This document shows, piece by piece, positions 50,649-59,308 of a stretch of DNA of 64,000 nucleotides. The first letter of the stretch is position 1, and every line of letters begins with the position of its first letter. Source of the DNA: Limivivens sp034101475 (lineage in GTDB: Bacteria; Bacillota; Clostridia; Lachnospirales; Lachnospiraceae); the NCBI GenBank assembly GCA_034101475.1, contig JAXEJQ010000028.1:5308-69307 (forward strand). Direction: 5' to 3'. The notes beneath the pieces are model-generated. The model saw nothing but the letters and a program-made list of their open reading frames with translations. It was not told where the DNA came from and did no database searches. A program made the translations under genes and the position numbers.

Positions 50649-50676
50649 TTGTAAAATTGTCAGGATATGGTATAAT
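50649..50676 (+). promoter_or_regulatory. Promoter for hpf
   Basis: A perfect TATAAT (50671-50676) has an extended -10 TG two bases ahead. TTGTAA (50649-50654) is 16 bases upstream. The leader to the hpf start is about 135 bases. Confidence 0.65.
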
Positions 50677-50817
50677 AATTTCATAGCATTCAGAACATTC
50701 CCGGAAAACAGCGGGAAATCCTCGTACATCATGCAGAATTAGTGCCTGACTTTTAAACAGTTGAAAGCCGGGACGCGGGGATCAGTGCTAGAAATCCAGA
50801 GAAAAGGAGTTGGGCAT

Positions 50818-51345
50818 ATGCGTTATACAATCAGCGGAAAAAATCTTGAGGTGACAGAGGCCCTGAGAAATGTCGTAATGGACAAGCTTGGCAAACTGGA
50901 AAGATACTTCACTCCTGAGACAGAGATTATTGTAACCATGAGCGTGGAAAAGGAACGGCAGAAAATAGAGGTGACCATTCCGGTAAAAGGAAATATCATC
51001 CGTTCCGAACAGGTAAGCAATGACATGTATGTATCCATTGACCTGGTAGAAGAAGTGATCGAACGCCAGCTTCGGAAATACAAAAACAAAATTGTGGACA
51101 GACAGCAGGAGGGCGGAAACTTCCGGAAAGAATTTATCGAGAAGGAAGTGGAGGATGAAGAAGAAATCCAGATCATCCGTACAAAACAGTTTGGCATGAA
51201 GCCCATGTATCCGGAGGATGCATGCATCCAGATGGAACTGCTGGGACATAGCTTTTTCGTATTCCGCAATGCAGAGACGGAAGAAGTAAACGTGGTTTAC
51301 AAGAGAAAAGGAAACACCTACGGTCTGATTGAGCCGGAGTGCTGA
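50818..51345 (+). CDS. hpf: Ribosome hibernation promoting factor, long form
   Basis: The 175-residue protein has the S30AE/YfiA domain (about 1-95: MRYTISGKNLEVTEALRNVV, TVTMSVEKER-like strands) and the C-terminal dimerisation domain of the long form (about 120-175: IIRTKQFGMKPMYPEDACIQMELLGHSFFVFRNAETEEVNVVYKRKGNTYGLIEP). It binds the 30S subunit and joins two ribosomes into inactive 100S dimers in stationary phase. The ATG at 50818 has AAAGGAG upstream. It lies just before secA, as in many Firmicutes. Confidence 0.95.
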   Translation: MRYTISGKNLEVTEALRNVVMDKLGKLERYFTPETEIIVTMSVEKERQKIEVTIPVKGNIIRSEQVSNDMYVSIDLVEEVIERQLRKYKNKIVDRQQEGGNFRKEFIEKEVEDEEEIQIIRTKQFGMKPMYPEDACIQMELLGHSFFVFRNAETEEVNVVYKRKGNTYGLIEPEC

Positions 51346-51354
51346 CAGATGACT

Positions 51355-51437
51355 GAATGGGCAGACCGCCCATTCCTGAGAGTGAAAATCCAGTCCTTCA
51401 CAGAGAAATCTGCATGGCCTGCCTTTTCACTCTTTTC
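51355..51437 (+). terminator. Two consecutive hairpins between hpf and secA
   Basis: GAATGGGC (51355-51362) pairs with GCCCATTC (51368-51375), without a T run. Then AGAGTGAAAA (51379-51388) pairs with TTTTCACTCT (51424-51433) across a 35-base loop and runs into TTTTCT. The second may terminate hpf transcripts. Confidence 0.5.
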
Positions 51438-51473
51438 TGTATTGCGGCATCTCGCTTTTTATAAAAATTTTCA

Positions 51474-51502
51474 TTGTTAATCTTTGGGGAAAGTGGTAGA
51501 AT
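51474..51502 (+). promoter_or_regulatory. Promoter for secA
   Basis: TTGTTA (51474-51479) and TAGAAT (51497-51502) are 17 bases apart, and a TGG precedes the -10 as in extended promoters. Confidence 0.65.
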
Positions 51503-51584
51503 AGAAAAGGTTAAGTAACAGCGTGCGTCTGCGGAAGGATTTCGAAGACCGCCAGACAGAAAGTTTAATAGGAGAAAAAGCATC

Positions 51585-54149
51585 ATGAATTTGATTCAAA
51601 AAGTATTCGGTACACACAGCGAACGTGAAATAAAAAGAATCATGCCGCTGGTAGAGAAGATAGAGGCCCTGCGGCCGACCATGCAGGCTCTTTCCGATGA
51701 AGAGCTGCGCGGGAAGACCAAAGAGTACAAAAAGCGCCTGGCAGAGGGGGAGACCCTGGATGATCTGCTGCCGGAAGCTTTTGCCACTGTCCGGGAAGCA
51801 GCAAGGCGTGTACTGAATATGGAGCCGTACCGTGTTCAGCTGATCGGCGGTATTATCCTCCATCAGGGCCGTATTGCAGAGATGCGTACCGGTGAAGGAA
51901 AAACTCTGGTCTCCACTCTTCCGGCTTACTTAAATGCCCTGGAGGGAAAAGGTGTTCATGTGGTTACAGTCAATGACTATCTGGCACACCGTGATGCCGA
52001 GTGGATGGGGCAGGTACACCGGTTCCTGGGACTGACCGTAGGCTGCGTTCTGAACTCCATGAATAATGACGAGCGCCGGGAGCAGTATGCCTGCGATATT
52101 ACCTACATTACGAACAACGAGGACGGTTTCGACTATCTTCGTGACAATATGGTTATCTACAAAGAGCAGCTTGTACAGCGGGAGCTGCACTACGCCATTA
52201 TCGATGAGATCGACTCGATTCTGATAGATGAAGCCAGGACTCCGCTGATCATTTCCGGTCAGAGCGGCAAGTCCACCAGACTTTATGAGGTCTGTGATGT
52301 GCTGGCCAGACAGCTTCAGCGGGGCGAAGCCAGCGGCGAAGTGACCAAGATGTCTGCGATTATGGGCGAGGAGATCACGGAGACCGGGGATTTCATCGTG
52401 AATGAGAAGGACAAGGTTGTCACCCTTACCGCCGATGGTGTGAAGAAGGTAGAGAAGTTCTTCCAGATCGAGAACCTGTCCGATCCGGAGAACCTGGAGA
52501 TTCAGCATAATGTGGATCTGGCTCTGCGTGCCAATAACCTGATGTTCCGGGACAAGGATTACGTGGTAAAGGACGATGAGATTCTGATCGTTGACGAATT
52601 TACGGGACGTATCATGCCGGGACGCCGTTATTCCGACGGCCTGCATCAGGCGATTGAGGCCAAAGAGCACGTAAAGGTAAAGCGGGAGAGCAAGACCCTT
52701 GCCACCATTACCTTCCAGAACTTCTTCAATAAATATAAAAAGAAAGCCGGTATGACCGGTACCGCCCTTACCGAAGAGAAGGAATTCCGTGAGATTTACG
52801 GAATGGACGTTGTGGAGATCCCCACCAACCGCCCGGTTATCCGAAAGGATCTGGAAGATGCGGTTTACATGACAAAAAAGGAAAAATTCCATGCGGTTGT
52901 GGATGCCATTAAAGAGGCCCATGCCAAGGGACAGCCGGTGCTGGTGGGTACCATTACCATCGAGACCTCCGAACTGCTCAGCGGCATGCTGAAGAGAGAA
53001 GGCATCCAGCACAAGGTACTGAATGCCAAGTTCCACGAGCTGGAGGCAGAGATTGTTGCGGAGGCCGGACGTCATGGCGCCGTGACCATTGCCACCAACA
53101 TGGCAGGCCGTGGTACGGATATCAAGCTGGATGAGGATGCCAGGGAGGCCGGCGGTCTGAAGATCATCGGTACCGAGCGTCACGAGTCCCGGCGTATTGA
53201 CAATCAGCTCCGTGGCCGTTCCGGACGTCAGGGAGATCCGGGTGAATCCCGCTTCTATATTTCCCTGGAGGACGATCTGATGCGTCTGTTCGGTTCTGAG
53301 AGACTGATGGGCGTGTTCCGTTCCCTGGGTGTGGCTGAAAATGAACAGATTGAGCATAAGATGCTTTCCAGTGCCATTCAGAAGGCCCAGGAGAAAATTG
53401 AGAGCAATAACTACGGAATCCGTAAGAACCTGCTGGAGTACGACCAGGTAAACAACGAGCAGCGTGAAATTATTTATGCCGAGCGCCGCCGGGTACTGGA
53501 CGGAGAGAGCATGCGGGATTCCATCTACAAGATGATCACCAGCACGGTAGACAACATTGTGGATACCTGCATTTCGGATGACCAGGAATCCAGCGAATGG
53601 AATCTTACCGAGCTGAACGGTCTGCTGCTTCCGATCATTCCGCTGCCGAAGATTCAGGTAGACGGCAAGATGAAGAAAAATGAGCTGAAGCAGTCTCTGA
53701 AGGAGAAGGCTGTGAAGCTTTATGAGAGCAAGGAAGCAGAATTTCCCGAGGCAGAGCAGGTTCGGGAGCTGGAGCGTGTGATCCTTCTGAAGGTGATTGA
53801 CCGGAAGTGGATGGATCATATCGATGATATGGATCAGCTCCGTCAGGGCATCGGCCTTCAGGCATATGGCCAGAAGGACCCGAAGGTTGAATACAAGATG
53901 ATCGGTTATGAGATGTTTGACGAGATGACCACCTCCATTCAGCAGGATACCATCCGGATGCTGTATCATGTGAAGGTAGAGCAGAAGGTTGAAAGAGAAG
54001 AGGTAGCCAAGGTAACCGGCACGAATAAGGATGATACCACCGTCCGCGCTCCGAAGAAACGCGAGACGGAGAAGATTTATCCCAACGATCCCTGTCCCTG
54101 CGGCAGCGGCAAGAAATACAAACAGTGCTGCGGCAGAAAGAAAATCTGA
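51585..54149 (+). CDS. secA: Preprotein translocase ATPase SecA
   Basis: The 854-residue protein drives secretion through SecYEG. It shows the Walker A MRTGEGKTL (about residues 102-110), the DEID-type helicase motif IIDEIDSILIDEARTPLIISG (about 205-225), the TNMAGRGTDIKL block, GRSGRQGDPG, and the C-terminal zinc tail CPCGSGKKYKQCCG that binds SecB or ribosomes. The length is normal. Its terminator overlaps the prfB promoter, and secA-prfB is a common order in Clostridia. Confidence 0.97.
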   Translation: MNLIQKVFGTHSEREIKRIMPLVEKIEALRPTMQALSDEELRGKTKEYKKRLAEGETLDDLLPEAFATVREAARRVLNMEPYRVQLIGGIILHQGRIAEMRTGEGKTLVSTLPAYLNALEGKGVHVVTVNDYLAHRDAEWMGQVHRFLGLTVGCVLNSMNNDERREQYACDITYITNNEDGFDYLRDNMVIYKEQLVQRELHYAIIDEIDSILIDEARTPLIISGQSGKSTRLYEVCDVLARQLQRGEASGEVTKMSAIMGEEITETGDFIVNEKDKVVTLTADGVKKVEKFFQIENLSDPENLEIQHNVDLALRANNLMFRDKDYVVKDDEILIVDEFTGRIMPGRRYSDGLHQAIEAKEHVKVKRESKTLATITFQNFFNKYKKKAGMTGTALTEEKEFREIYGMDVVEIPTNRPVIRKDLEDAVYMTKKEKFHAVVDAIKEAHAKGQPVLVGTITIETSELLSGMLKREGIQHKVLNAKFHELEAEIVAEAGRHGAVTIATNMAGRGTDIKLDEDAREAGGLKIIGTERHESRRIDNQLRGRSGRQGDPGESRFYISLEDDLMRLFGSERLMGVFRSLGVAENEQIEHKMLSSAIQKAQEKIESNNYGIRKNLLEYDQVNNEQREIIYAERRRVLDGESMRDSIYKMITSTVDNIVDTCISDDQESSEWNLTELNGLLLPIIPLPKIQVDGKMKKNELKQSLKEKAVKLYESKEAEFPEAEQVRELERVILLKVIDRKWMDHIDDMDQLRQGIGLQAYGQKDPKVEYKMIGYEMFDEMTTSIQQDTIRMLYHVKVEQKVEREEVAKVTGTNKDDTTVRAPKKRETEKIYPNDPCPCGSGKKYKQCCGRKKI
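54076..54104 (+). other. Coding end of secA (zinc tail); no separate site
   Basis: This stretch belongs to the secA coding sequence and encodes residues leading into its cysteine tail. It is listed only to state that the prfB promoter lies further on, at 54176-54204, and not here. Confidence 0.3.
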
Positions 54150-54158
54150 TACAAGCAA

Positions 54159-54194
54159 AAAAAGGCCGATTTGCTTTTACAAACCGGCCTTTTT
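54159..54194 (+). terminator. Terminator of secA
   Basis: AAAAAGGCCGATTTG (54159-54173) pairs with CAAACCGGCCTTTTT (54180-54194) with one mismatch, and the T run lies within the stem. Confidence 0.8.
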
Positions 54195-54204
54195 GTTATA
54201 TACT
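54176..54204 (+). promoter_or_regulatory. Promoter for prfB, embedded in the secA terminator
   Basis: TTTACA (54176-54181) lies in the loop of the secA terminator and TATACT (54199-54204) follows at exactly 17 bases, so one stretch serves both as terminator and promoter. Confidence 0.65.
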
Positions 54205-54240
54205 AAGAAAGAAAAAAATTATAGAAAGCGGGTGAAGCTT

Positions 54241-55381
54241 GTGGTTGAATTAGACCAGTTTAAATTTACGTTAAACAATTATAAAAAACCATTAGTGGAA
54301 GTGAGGGATTCACTTTGACCTGGTGAACAAAGAACAGAAGATCCAGGAATTAGAACGAAAAATGGAGGAACCGGATTTTTGGGATGATCCACAGAAGTCC
54401 CAGGAGTCCATGAAAACCCTGAGCAGCATGAAGGAGGATGTGGCCGTTTATGCCAGACTTGAAGAGCTGTTCGAAGAGATTGAAACCTTAATCGAGCTGG
54501 GAAATGAAGAGAATGATCCTTCCCTGATTCCTGAGGTGGAGTCTACCCTGAATGAATTTATTCAGAAATATGATGCCATTCGTATGAAAACCCTTCTGTC
54601 CGGTGAATATGATGCGGACAATGCCATTGTGACCCTTCATGCGGGGGCCGGCGGAACCGAGTCCTGTGACTGGGCCGGGATGCTCTACCGGATGTACAAC
54701 AAATGGGCGGATAAGAAGGGCTTCTCTGTGGAAGTTCTGGATTATCTGGACGGCGACGAGGCGGGGATCAAATCGGTTACCTTCCAGGTCAACGGAACCA
54801 ATGCTTACGGATACCTGAAATCCGAAAAAGGTGTTCACCGTCTGGTGCGGATCTCTCCATTCAACGCGGCGGGCAAACGTCAGACTTCTTTCGTATCCTG
54901 TGATGTGATGCCGGATATTGAGGAGGATGTGGATGTGGAGATCCGGGAAGAGGATCTGCGGATCGATACCTACCGTTCCAGCGGCGCAGGTGGTCAGCAT
55001 ATCAACAAGACCTCCTCCGCCATCCGAATCACTCATATTCCCACCAATATCGTGGTTCAGTGTCAGAATGAGCGCTCCCAGTTCCAGAACAAGGATAAGG
55101 CCATGCAGATGCTGAAGGCGAAGCTGTATCTGTTAAAGCAGCAGGAAAATGCGGAGAAGGTTTCCGGAATCCGGGGTGAAGTCAAGGAAATCGGCTGGGG
55201 CAACCAGATTCGTTCCTATGTTATGCAGCCCTATACCATGGTCAAGGATCACCGTACCGGAGCAGAGACAGGAAATACGGACGCGGTGATGGACGGCGGC
55301 ATCGATCTGTTCATCAATGCCTATCTGAAATGGCTGACGCTGGGTGAGTCTGCCGGCGACACCTCTGAACTGTTAGAATGA
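54241..55381 (+). CDS. prfB: Peptide chain release factor 2, with programmed +1 frameshift
   Basis: RF2 is encoded in two frames. A GTG at 54241 (after GCGGGTG) starts 25 codons ending DSL, where an in-frame TGA stands at 54316-54318. The slippery CTT-TGA-C with an upstream GAGGGA element is the classic RF2 autoregulatory site. Skipping T54316 continues as DLVNKEQKIQELERKMEEPDFW to 55381, giving 379 residues. The GGQ tripeptide falls at 250-252, as in E. coli RF2. RF2 reads UGA/UAA, so low RF2 favours the frameshift and its own synthesis. Confidence 0.95.
54313..54319 (+). promoter_or_regulatory. Programmed +1 frameshift site of prfB
   Basis: CTTTGAC, with a purine-rich GAGGGA about five bases upstream acting as internal ribosome-pairing element, moves ribosomes from CTT to the +1 frame when UGA is read slowly. 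Confidence 0.92.
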
Positions 55382-55389
55382 TGTTGGAG

Positions 55390-55450
55390 TCAAAAGATGC
55401 CATACGGATTGTTCCGTGCTTCGCACTCCCACAATCCTGCCATCTTAGAA
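55390..55450 (+). repeat. Intergenic repeat module R2, full copy
   Basis: Bases 55402-55441 are identical over 40 nt to 47402-47441. The module folds as GGATTGT (55406-55412) with ACAATCC (55431-55437), enclosing GTGC-TTC-GCAC. It is preceded by AGTCAAAAGATGCCA, like the inverse of the right edge of the 47355 element. Confidence 0.8.
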
Positions 55451-55502
55451 TAAGAGAACGAAGAAACGCACCAGAGAGAGAATACCATAAGGGGGTTATA
55501 AA

Positions 55503-56768
55503 ATGGGAATTATTAAAGCAGCAGTAGGCTCCGTCAAAGGAGCTATGGGCGATCAGTGGCTGAAGGCTGTGGAGCCGCAGAACATGAGTGACCGCACCGT
55601 TTTTGCAAAAGGCGTGACGGAAAAGGGAAGTGATACCATTGCCAACGGCTCTGTGATCCATGTTTACGATAATCAGTTCATGATGCTGGTGGACGGCGGA
55701 AAAATCATTGATTATACCGCGGAGCCGGGATATTTTCAGGTGGATAATTCCTCCATGCCGTCTCTGTTTTCCGGCAGCTTCCGGGATGCGCTGAACGACA
55801 CCTTTGAGCGTTTCAAATTTGGCGGCGGAACGCCGAAAAATCAGAAGGTTTACTATATTAACCTTCAGGAGATCAAGGGAATTCGTTTCGGCACCCGCAA
55901 TCCCATCAATTATTTTGACAACTTTTACAATGCGGAGCTGTTTCTGCGTGCCCATGGAACCTATTCCATCAAGATCACGGATCCCATGAAATTCTATGCG
56001 GAAGCAGTGCCGAAGAATCAGGACATTGTGGAGATCGACGAGATCAATGAGCAGTATCTTTCCGAGTTCCTGGACGCTTTGCAGTCCACAGTGAACCAGA
56101 TGTCCGCCGATGGCGTACGGATCTCCTTTATTGCTTCCAAAAGCCGGGAGCTGTCCAGATATATGGCGGAAACCCTGGATGAGGACTGGAGACAGACCAG
56201 AGGTATCGAGGTTCAGTCGGTGGGACTGGCCAGCATTTCCTATGACCAGGAGTCTCAGAAGCTCATCAATATGCGCAATAAAGGCGCGATGATGTCCGAT
56301 CCGACCATCCGTGAGGGCTATGTGCAGGCTTCCTTTGCAAACGGCATGGAAGCAGCCGGTTCCAATCCAAACGGCAGCGTGGCCGGATTTATGGGTATGG
56401 GAGCCGGAATGCAGGCGGGAGCCGGATTTATGGGGAGCATGTCCGCCACCAATCTGCAGCAGATGCAGATGCAGCAGGCAGCAGCCCAGCAGGCAGCAGC
56501 TCAGCAGGCTGCCCAGCAGACGCCCGTTTCCAGCCCGGCAGGCGGCTGGACCTGTTCCTGTGGTGCGGTGAACACCGGGAAATTCTGTCAGGAATGCGGA
56601 GCTCCGAAGCCCGCTGCGAAGGAATGGACCTGTTCCTGCGGAACGGTAAATACCGGGAAATTCTGCCAGGAATGCGGAGCTCCCAGACCGGCGGAGGAAT
56701 GGACCTGCTCCTGCGGAACAGTGAACAAGGGAAAATTCTGCCAGAATTGCGGGAAACCCCGTTCATAG
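55503..56768 (+). CDS. SPFH-domain protein with three C-terminal zinc ribbons (YdjI-like)
   Basis: The 421-residue protein has an SPFH/virion-core-like region (about 1-300: MGIIKAAVGSVKGAMGDQWL, VYYINLQEIKGIRFGTRNPI, ISFIASKSRELSRYM). A Gly/Met/Gln-rich linker follows (about 285-345, with AAQQ repeats), then three near-identical zinc ribbons of form CxC-x8-CxxC (WTCSCGAVNTGKFCQECG and two more). In Bacillus, YdjI with YdjG and YdjH forms a complex that brings PspA to the membrane under envelope stress. The next two genes here match YdjG and YdjH, so a membrane-stress scaffold is likely. Three ribbons in tandem is unusual. Confidence 0.82.
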   Translation: MGIIKAAVGSVKGAMGDQWLKAVEPQNMSDRTVFAKGVTEKGSDTIANGSVIHVYDNQFMMLVDGGKIIDYTAEPGYFQVDNSSMPSLFSGSFRDALNDTFERFKFGGGTPKNQKVYYINLQEIKGIRFGTRNPINYFDNFYNAELFLRAHGTYSIKITDPMKFYAEAVPKNQDIVEIDEINEQYLSEFLDALQSTVNQMSADGVRISFIASKSRELSRYMAETLDEDWRQTRGIEVQSVGLASISYDQESQKLINMRNKGAMMSDPTIREGYVQASFANGMEAAGSNPNGSVAGFMGMGAGMQAGAGFMGSMSATNLQQMQMQQAAAQQAAAQQAAQQTPVSSPAGGWTCSCGAVNTGKFCQECGAPKPAAKEWTCSCGTVNTGKFCQECGAPRPAEEWTCSCGTVNKGKFCQNCGKPRS

Positions 56769-56777
56769 GGAGGAAAA

Positions 56778-57896
56778 ATGGCTGCAGTTAGTTATAAATG
56801 TCCAAATTGCGGGGGCGAATTGCGATTCGACCCCGTTTCTCAGAAATACAAATGTGAATACTGCCTTTCCTATTTCGATGATGTGCCTGAGGAAGAGGCG
56901 AAAAGACAGGAAGAGTATACGGGTGCCGGAGAGGGAACGGACAGCGGATCTGACCGGGGAGCCGAAATGGGCCGGGAATCCGGAGATGCTGCGGAAACGG
57001 GCGGAGGAGACGGAGCCGCAGGCGGGGAGGCAGTGGTTTACACCTGTCCGAGCTGCGGAGCGGAGATTGTCACCGACGCGACTACCGCGGCGACCTTCTG
57101 CTATTACTGCCACAATCCGGTGGTCCTGGAGGGAAGACTGTCCGGAGAGTATCTTCCGGACAGGGTGATTCCTTTTAAACTGGATAAGAAGAAGGCCACG
57201 GAAGCTTTTCTGTCTTTTGTAAAGAAAAAGAAATTTGTGCCCGGGGCATTTTTTAATGAACGCCAGATTGAGAAGCTGACAGGCGTTTATTACCCATACT
57301 GGATCTGCGATACCAAAGGAAATGGAGAGCTTCAGGGAACAGCCACCAGAGTCCGGGTATGGCAGGCAGGGGATATGGAGTATACGGAGACAAAGACGTA
57401 TCTGGTAAAGCGCGCCGGTGCGATGGAACTGAAGGAGCTGCCGAAAAATGCACTGAAAAAGGCGGACCGTCAGCTGTGTGAGGGCGTCTGGCCCTATGAT
57501 CTGGGGAGTTCCGTTCCCTTTGAAATGGGCTACTTATCCGGCTTTCAGGCAGAAAAGAGAGATCTGGATCGGGCGGATCTGGAGGAAGAAGTCCAGGCAG
57601 ATGTTCAGGAATATGGCAAACGTCTGATGCGTGAGTCTGTCAACAGCTATGATACCTTCCATGTCGAGAAAACCCAGATTCAGACAGAAGATCAGAAATG
57701 GAATTACATGCTGCTGCCGGTGTGGGTTCTGACCTACCGGGACAAGGCCGGGAAGCAGTATTATTATGCCATGAACGGGCAGAACGGAGAGTTTGGGGGC
57801 GTCCTTCCCATTGACAGGGGAAAGCTGGCGGCTTTGTTTTTCGGAGTAGCGATTCCGGTACTGATTGCGTGTCTGTTAGGAGGATATTTCTTATGA
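56778..57896 (+). CDS. Zinc-ribbon membrane protein (YdjG-like)
   Basis: The 372-residue protein has an N-terminal zinc ribbon (YKCPNCGGELRF...KCEYCLSYF), a Gly/Glu/Asp-rich disordered stretch (about 40-85), a second ribbon (YTCPSCGAEIVTD...FCYYCHNPVV), a soluble domain with VYYPYWICDTKGNGELQG, and one C-terminal membrane helix (about 350-370). The order matches YdjG of the PspA-linked YdjGHI complex. It would sit at the cytoplasmic face, held by the C-terminal helix. The start follows GGGAGG, and the stop overlaps the next start by four bases. Confidence 0.8.
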   Translation: MAAVSYKCPNCGGELRFDPVSQKYKCEYCLSYFDDVPEEEAKRQEEYTGAGEGTDSGSDRGAEMGRESGDAAETGGGDGAAGGEAVVYTCPSCGAEIVTDATTAATFCYYCHNPVVLEGRLSGEYLPDRVIPFKLDKKKATEAFLSFVKKKKFVPGAFFNERQIEKLTGVYYPYWICDTKGNGELQGTATRVRVWQAGDMEYTETKTYLVKRAGAMELKELPKNALKKADRQLCEGVWPYDLGSSVPFEMGYLSGFQAEKRDLDRADLEEEVQADVQEYGKRLMRESVNSYDTFHVEKTQIQTEDQKWNYMLLPVWVLTYRDKAGKQYYYAMNGQNGEFGGVLPIDRGKLAALFFGVAIPVLIACLLGGYFL

Positions 57897-58756
57897 GAAA
57901 GCTTATGGATAATCAGATCTTTCCCAATGGCAGACGGTATGGGATGGGGGCGCTTGCGGCGTTCGGTATGGCGGCTTTCCTGCTGTCCGGTACCTGTGTC
58001 CGGGCGGAAGAGTCCGGACCTGTGTATGATTATGCCAATCTGCTGAGTGATAAGGAAGAGGCAGAACTGGAAGAGAGGGTTGCAGGCCTGGAAGAAGACT
58101 GGGATATGAATTTTGTCATTCTGACCATAGAGGATGCCCAGGGGAAAAGCGCCATGGACTATGCAGATGATTTTTACATGGACCAGGGCTATTATGACAA
58201 TGAACGCCGGGGCGGAGTCATCTATCTGATTGATATGGATAACCGGGAAGTGCGGGTGGAGACAGCCCATGACATGCTGTATTATCTCACCGACAAACGG
58301 GTGGATGCGGTGATTGACGCAGGCTATGAGGAACTGACGGAGGGATATTATTACGGCTGTTTTTGGTACATGATGGATCAGACGGAAGAATTTCTGGAAG
58401 ACGGGATTCCGGCGGGCCAGTATACATATGACAGTGAAACGGGAGAAATCCGGGTGTACCGGTCTATTACCTCTGGAGAAGCAGTGCTTGCTATTCTGGC
58501 AGCCATCCTGGCCGGGGCGGCTGCCTGTCTGTATGTTCGATTCTCTTACAGGAAAAAATACACGACCTACCGTTATCCGTGGCAGGAAAAAGGACAATTT
58601 CAGGCCCGGAAGAAAACGGATCATATTGTGAATCAGGTTGTCACCAGCAGACGAATTCCCAAGGATCCGCCGCCTGACAGTGACGGAGGGAATATTACCA
58701 CTACCCATGACTCTTCGGGCGGCGATACCTTTGGCGGCGGAGGCCGGAGCTTCTGA
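57893..58756 (+). CDS. TPM-domain membrane protein (YdjH/YgcG-like)
   Basis: The 287-residue protein has a signal helix (about 17-36), an extracellular TPM domain (about 40-180: VYDYANLLSDKEEAELEERV, MNFVILTIEDAQGKSAMDYADDFY, RRGGVIYLIDMDNREVRVET), a membrane helix near 205-225, and a cytoplasmic tail ending SSGGDTFGGGGRSF, typical of the family. The ATG at 57893 has AGGAGG ten bases upstream and overlaps the previous stop. It completes a YdjGHI-like set. No PspA (YdjF) homologue is in the window. Confidence 0.85.
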   Translation: MRKLMDNQIFPNGRRYGMGALAAFGMAAFLLSGTCVRAEESGPVYDYANLLSDKEEAELEERVAGLEEDWDMNFVILTIEDAQGKSAMDYADDFYMDQGYYDNERRGGVIYLIDMDNREVRVETAHDMLYYLTDKRVDAVIDAGYEELTEGYYYGCFWYMMDQTEEFLEDGIPAGQYTYDSETGEIRVYRSITSGEAVLAILAAILAGAAACLYVRFSYRKKYTTYRYPWQEKGQFQARKKTDHIVNQVVTSRRIPKDPPPDSDGGNITTTHDSSGGDTFGGGGRSF

Positions 58757-58779
58757 GGAATGGAAACGGGGAAAACAGG

Positions 58780-58808
58780 TTGCATCCTTTCTGAAAATGT
58801 GGTAATAT
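58780..58808 (+). promoter_or_regulatory. Promoter for the ACT-hom-apgM-lysC operon
   Basis: TTGCAT (58780-58785) and TAATAT (58803-58808) are 17 bases apart, with TGG before the -10. The leader to the first ATG is about 45 bases and holds no riboswitch that I can see. Confidence 0.65.
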
Positions 58809-58860
58809 CTTCGAAGTGGAGACAAATGTATTTGTAATGCAAACAAGGAGAAACCAAGCA

Positions 58861-59304
58861 ATGGCAGAAGACAGTAAATACTATGTGGTAAAGCAGAAGG
58901 CGGTTCCGGAAGTCCTTTTAAAAGTCGTGGAAGCCAAGCGTCTGCTTGAATCAGAGAGAGCGGCCACTGTGCAGGAGGCCACGGACAGAGTCGGGATCAG
59001 CCGCAGTTCCTTCTACAAATATAAAGATGATATCTTTCCATTTCATGACAATGCAAAGGGAAAAACCATCACTTTTATGATTCAGATGGATGACGAGCCC
59101 GGGCTGCTGTCGGATGTGCTGCACCGGGTTGCGGATTATCACGCCAATATTCTGACCATCCATCAGAGTATCCCTATTAACGGCATCGCATCGGTGACAC
59201 TGAGCGTTGAGGTTTTGCCGAATACCGGGGATGTTTCCGAGATGATCGAAGAGATCGAAAAGAAAACGGGTATTCAATACCTGAAAATACTAGCCAGGGA
59301 GTGA
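58861..59304 (+). CDS. UPF0735 ACT-domain protein (PheB-like)
   Basis: The 147-residue protein has an N-terminal helix-turn-helix-like part (LLESERAATVQEATDRVGISRSSFYKYKDDIFPF) and a C-terminal ACT domain (about 70-145: ITFMIQMDDEPGLLSDVLHRVADYHANILTIHQ), the usual amino-acid-sensing fold. UPF0735 proteins often precede hom. It probably senses an aspartate-family amino acid and controls the operon or an enzyme, but the mode is unknown. The ATG at 58861 has AAGGAG upstream; the earlier in-frame ATG at 58816 lacks one. Confidence 0.88.
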   Translation: MAEDSKYYVVKQKAVPEVLLKVVEAKRLLESERAATVQEATDRVGISRSSFYKYKDDIFPFHDNAKGKTITFMIQMDDEPGLLSDVLHRVADYHANILTIHQSIPINGIASVTLSVEVLPNTGDVSEMIEEIEKKTGIQYLKILARE

Positions 59305-59308
59305 GAAA

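Noticed and set aside
51930..54158. Minus-strand frame of 742 codons opposite secA
   Set aside because: Long antisense frames arise from codon bias of the true gene; the translation is Leu/His/Gln rich without domains, and secA is certain.
47402..55441. Exact 8000-base distance between the two R2 copies
   Set aside because: The spacing is striking, but nothing else about the interval is duplicated, so it is taken as coincidence.
58809..58860. Possible riboswitch or T-box before the hom-lysC operon
   Set aside because: Only about 50 bases lie between promoter and start, too short for a lysine riboswitch or T-box, and no conserved core was seen.
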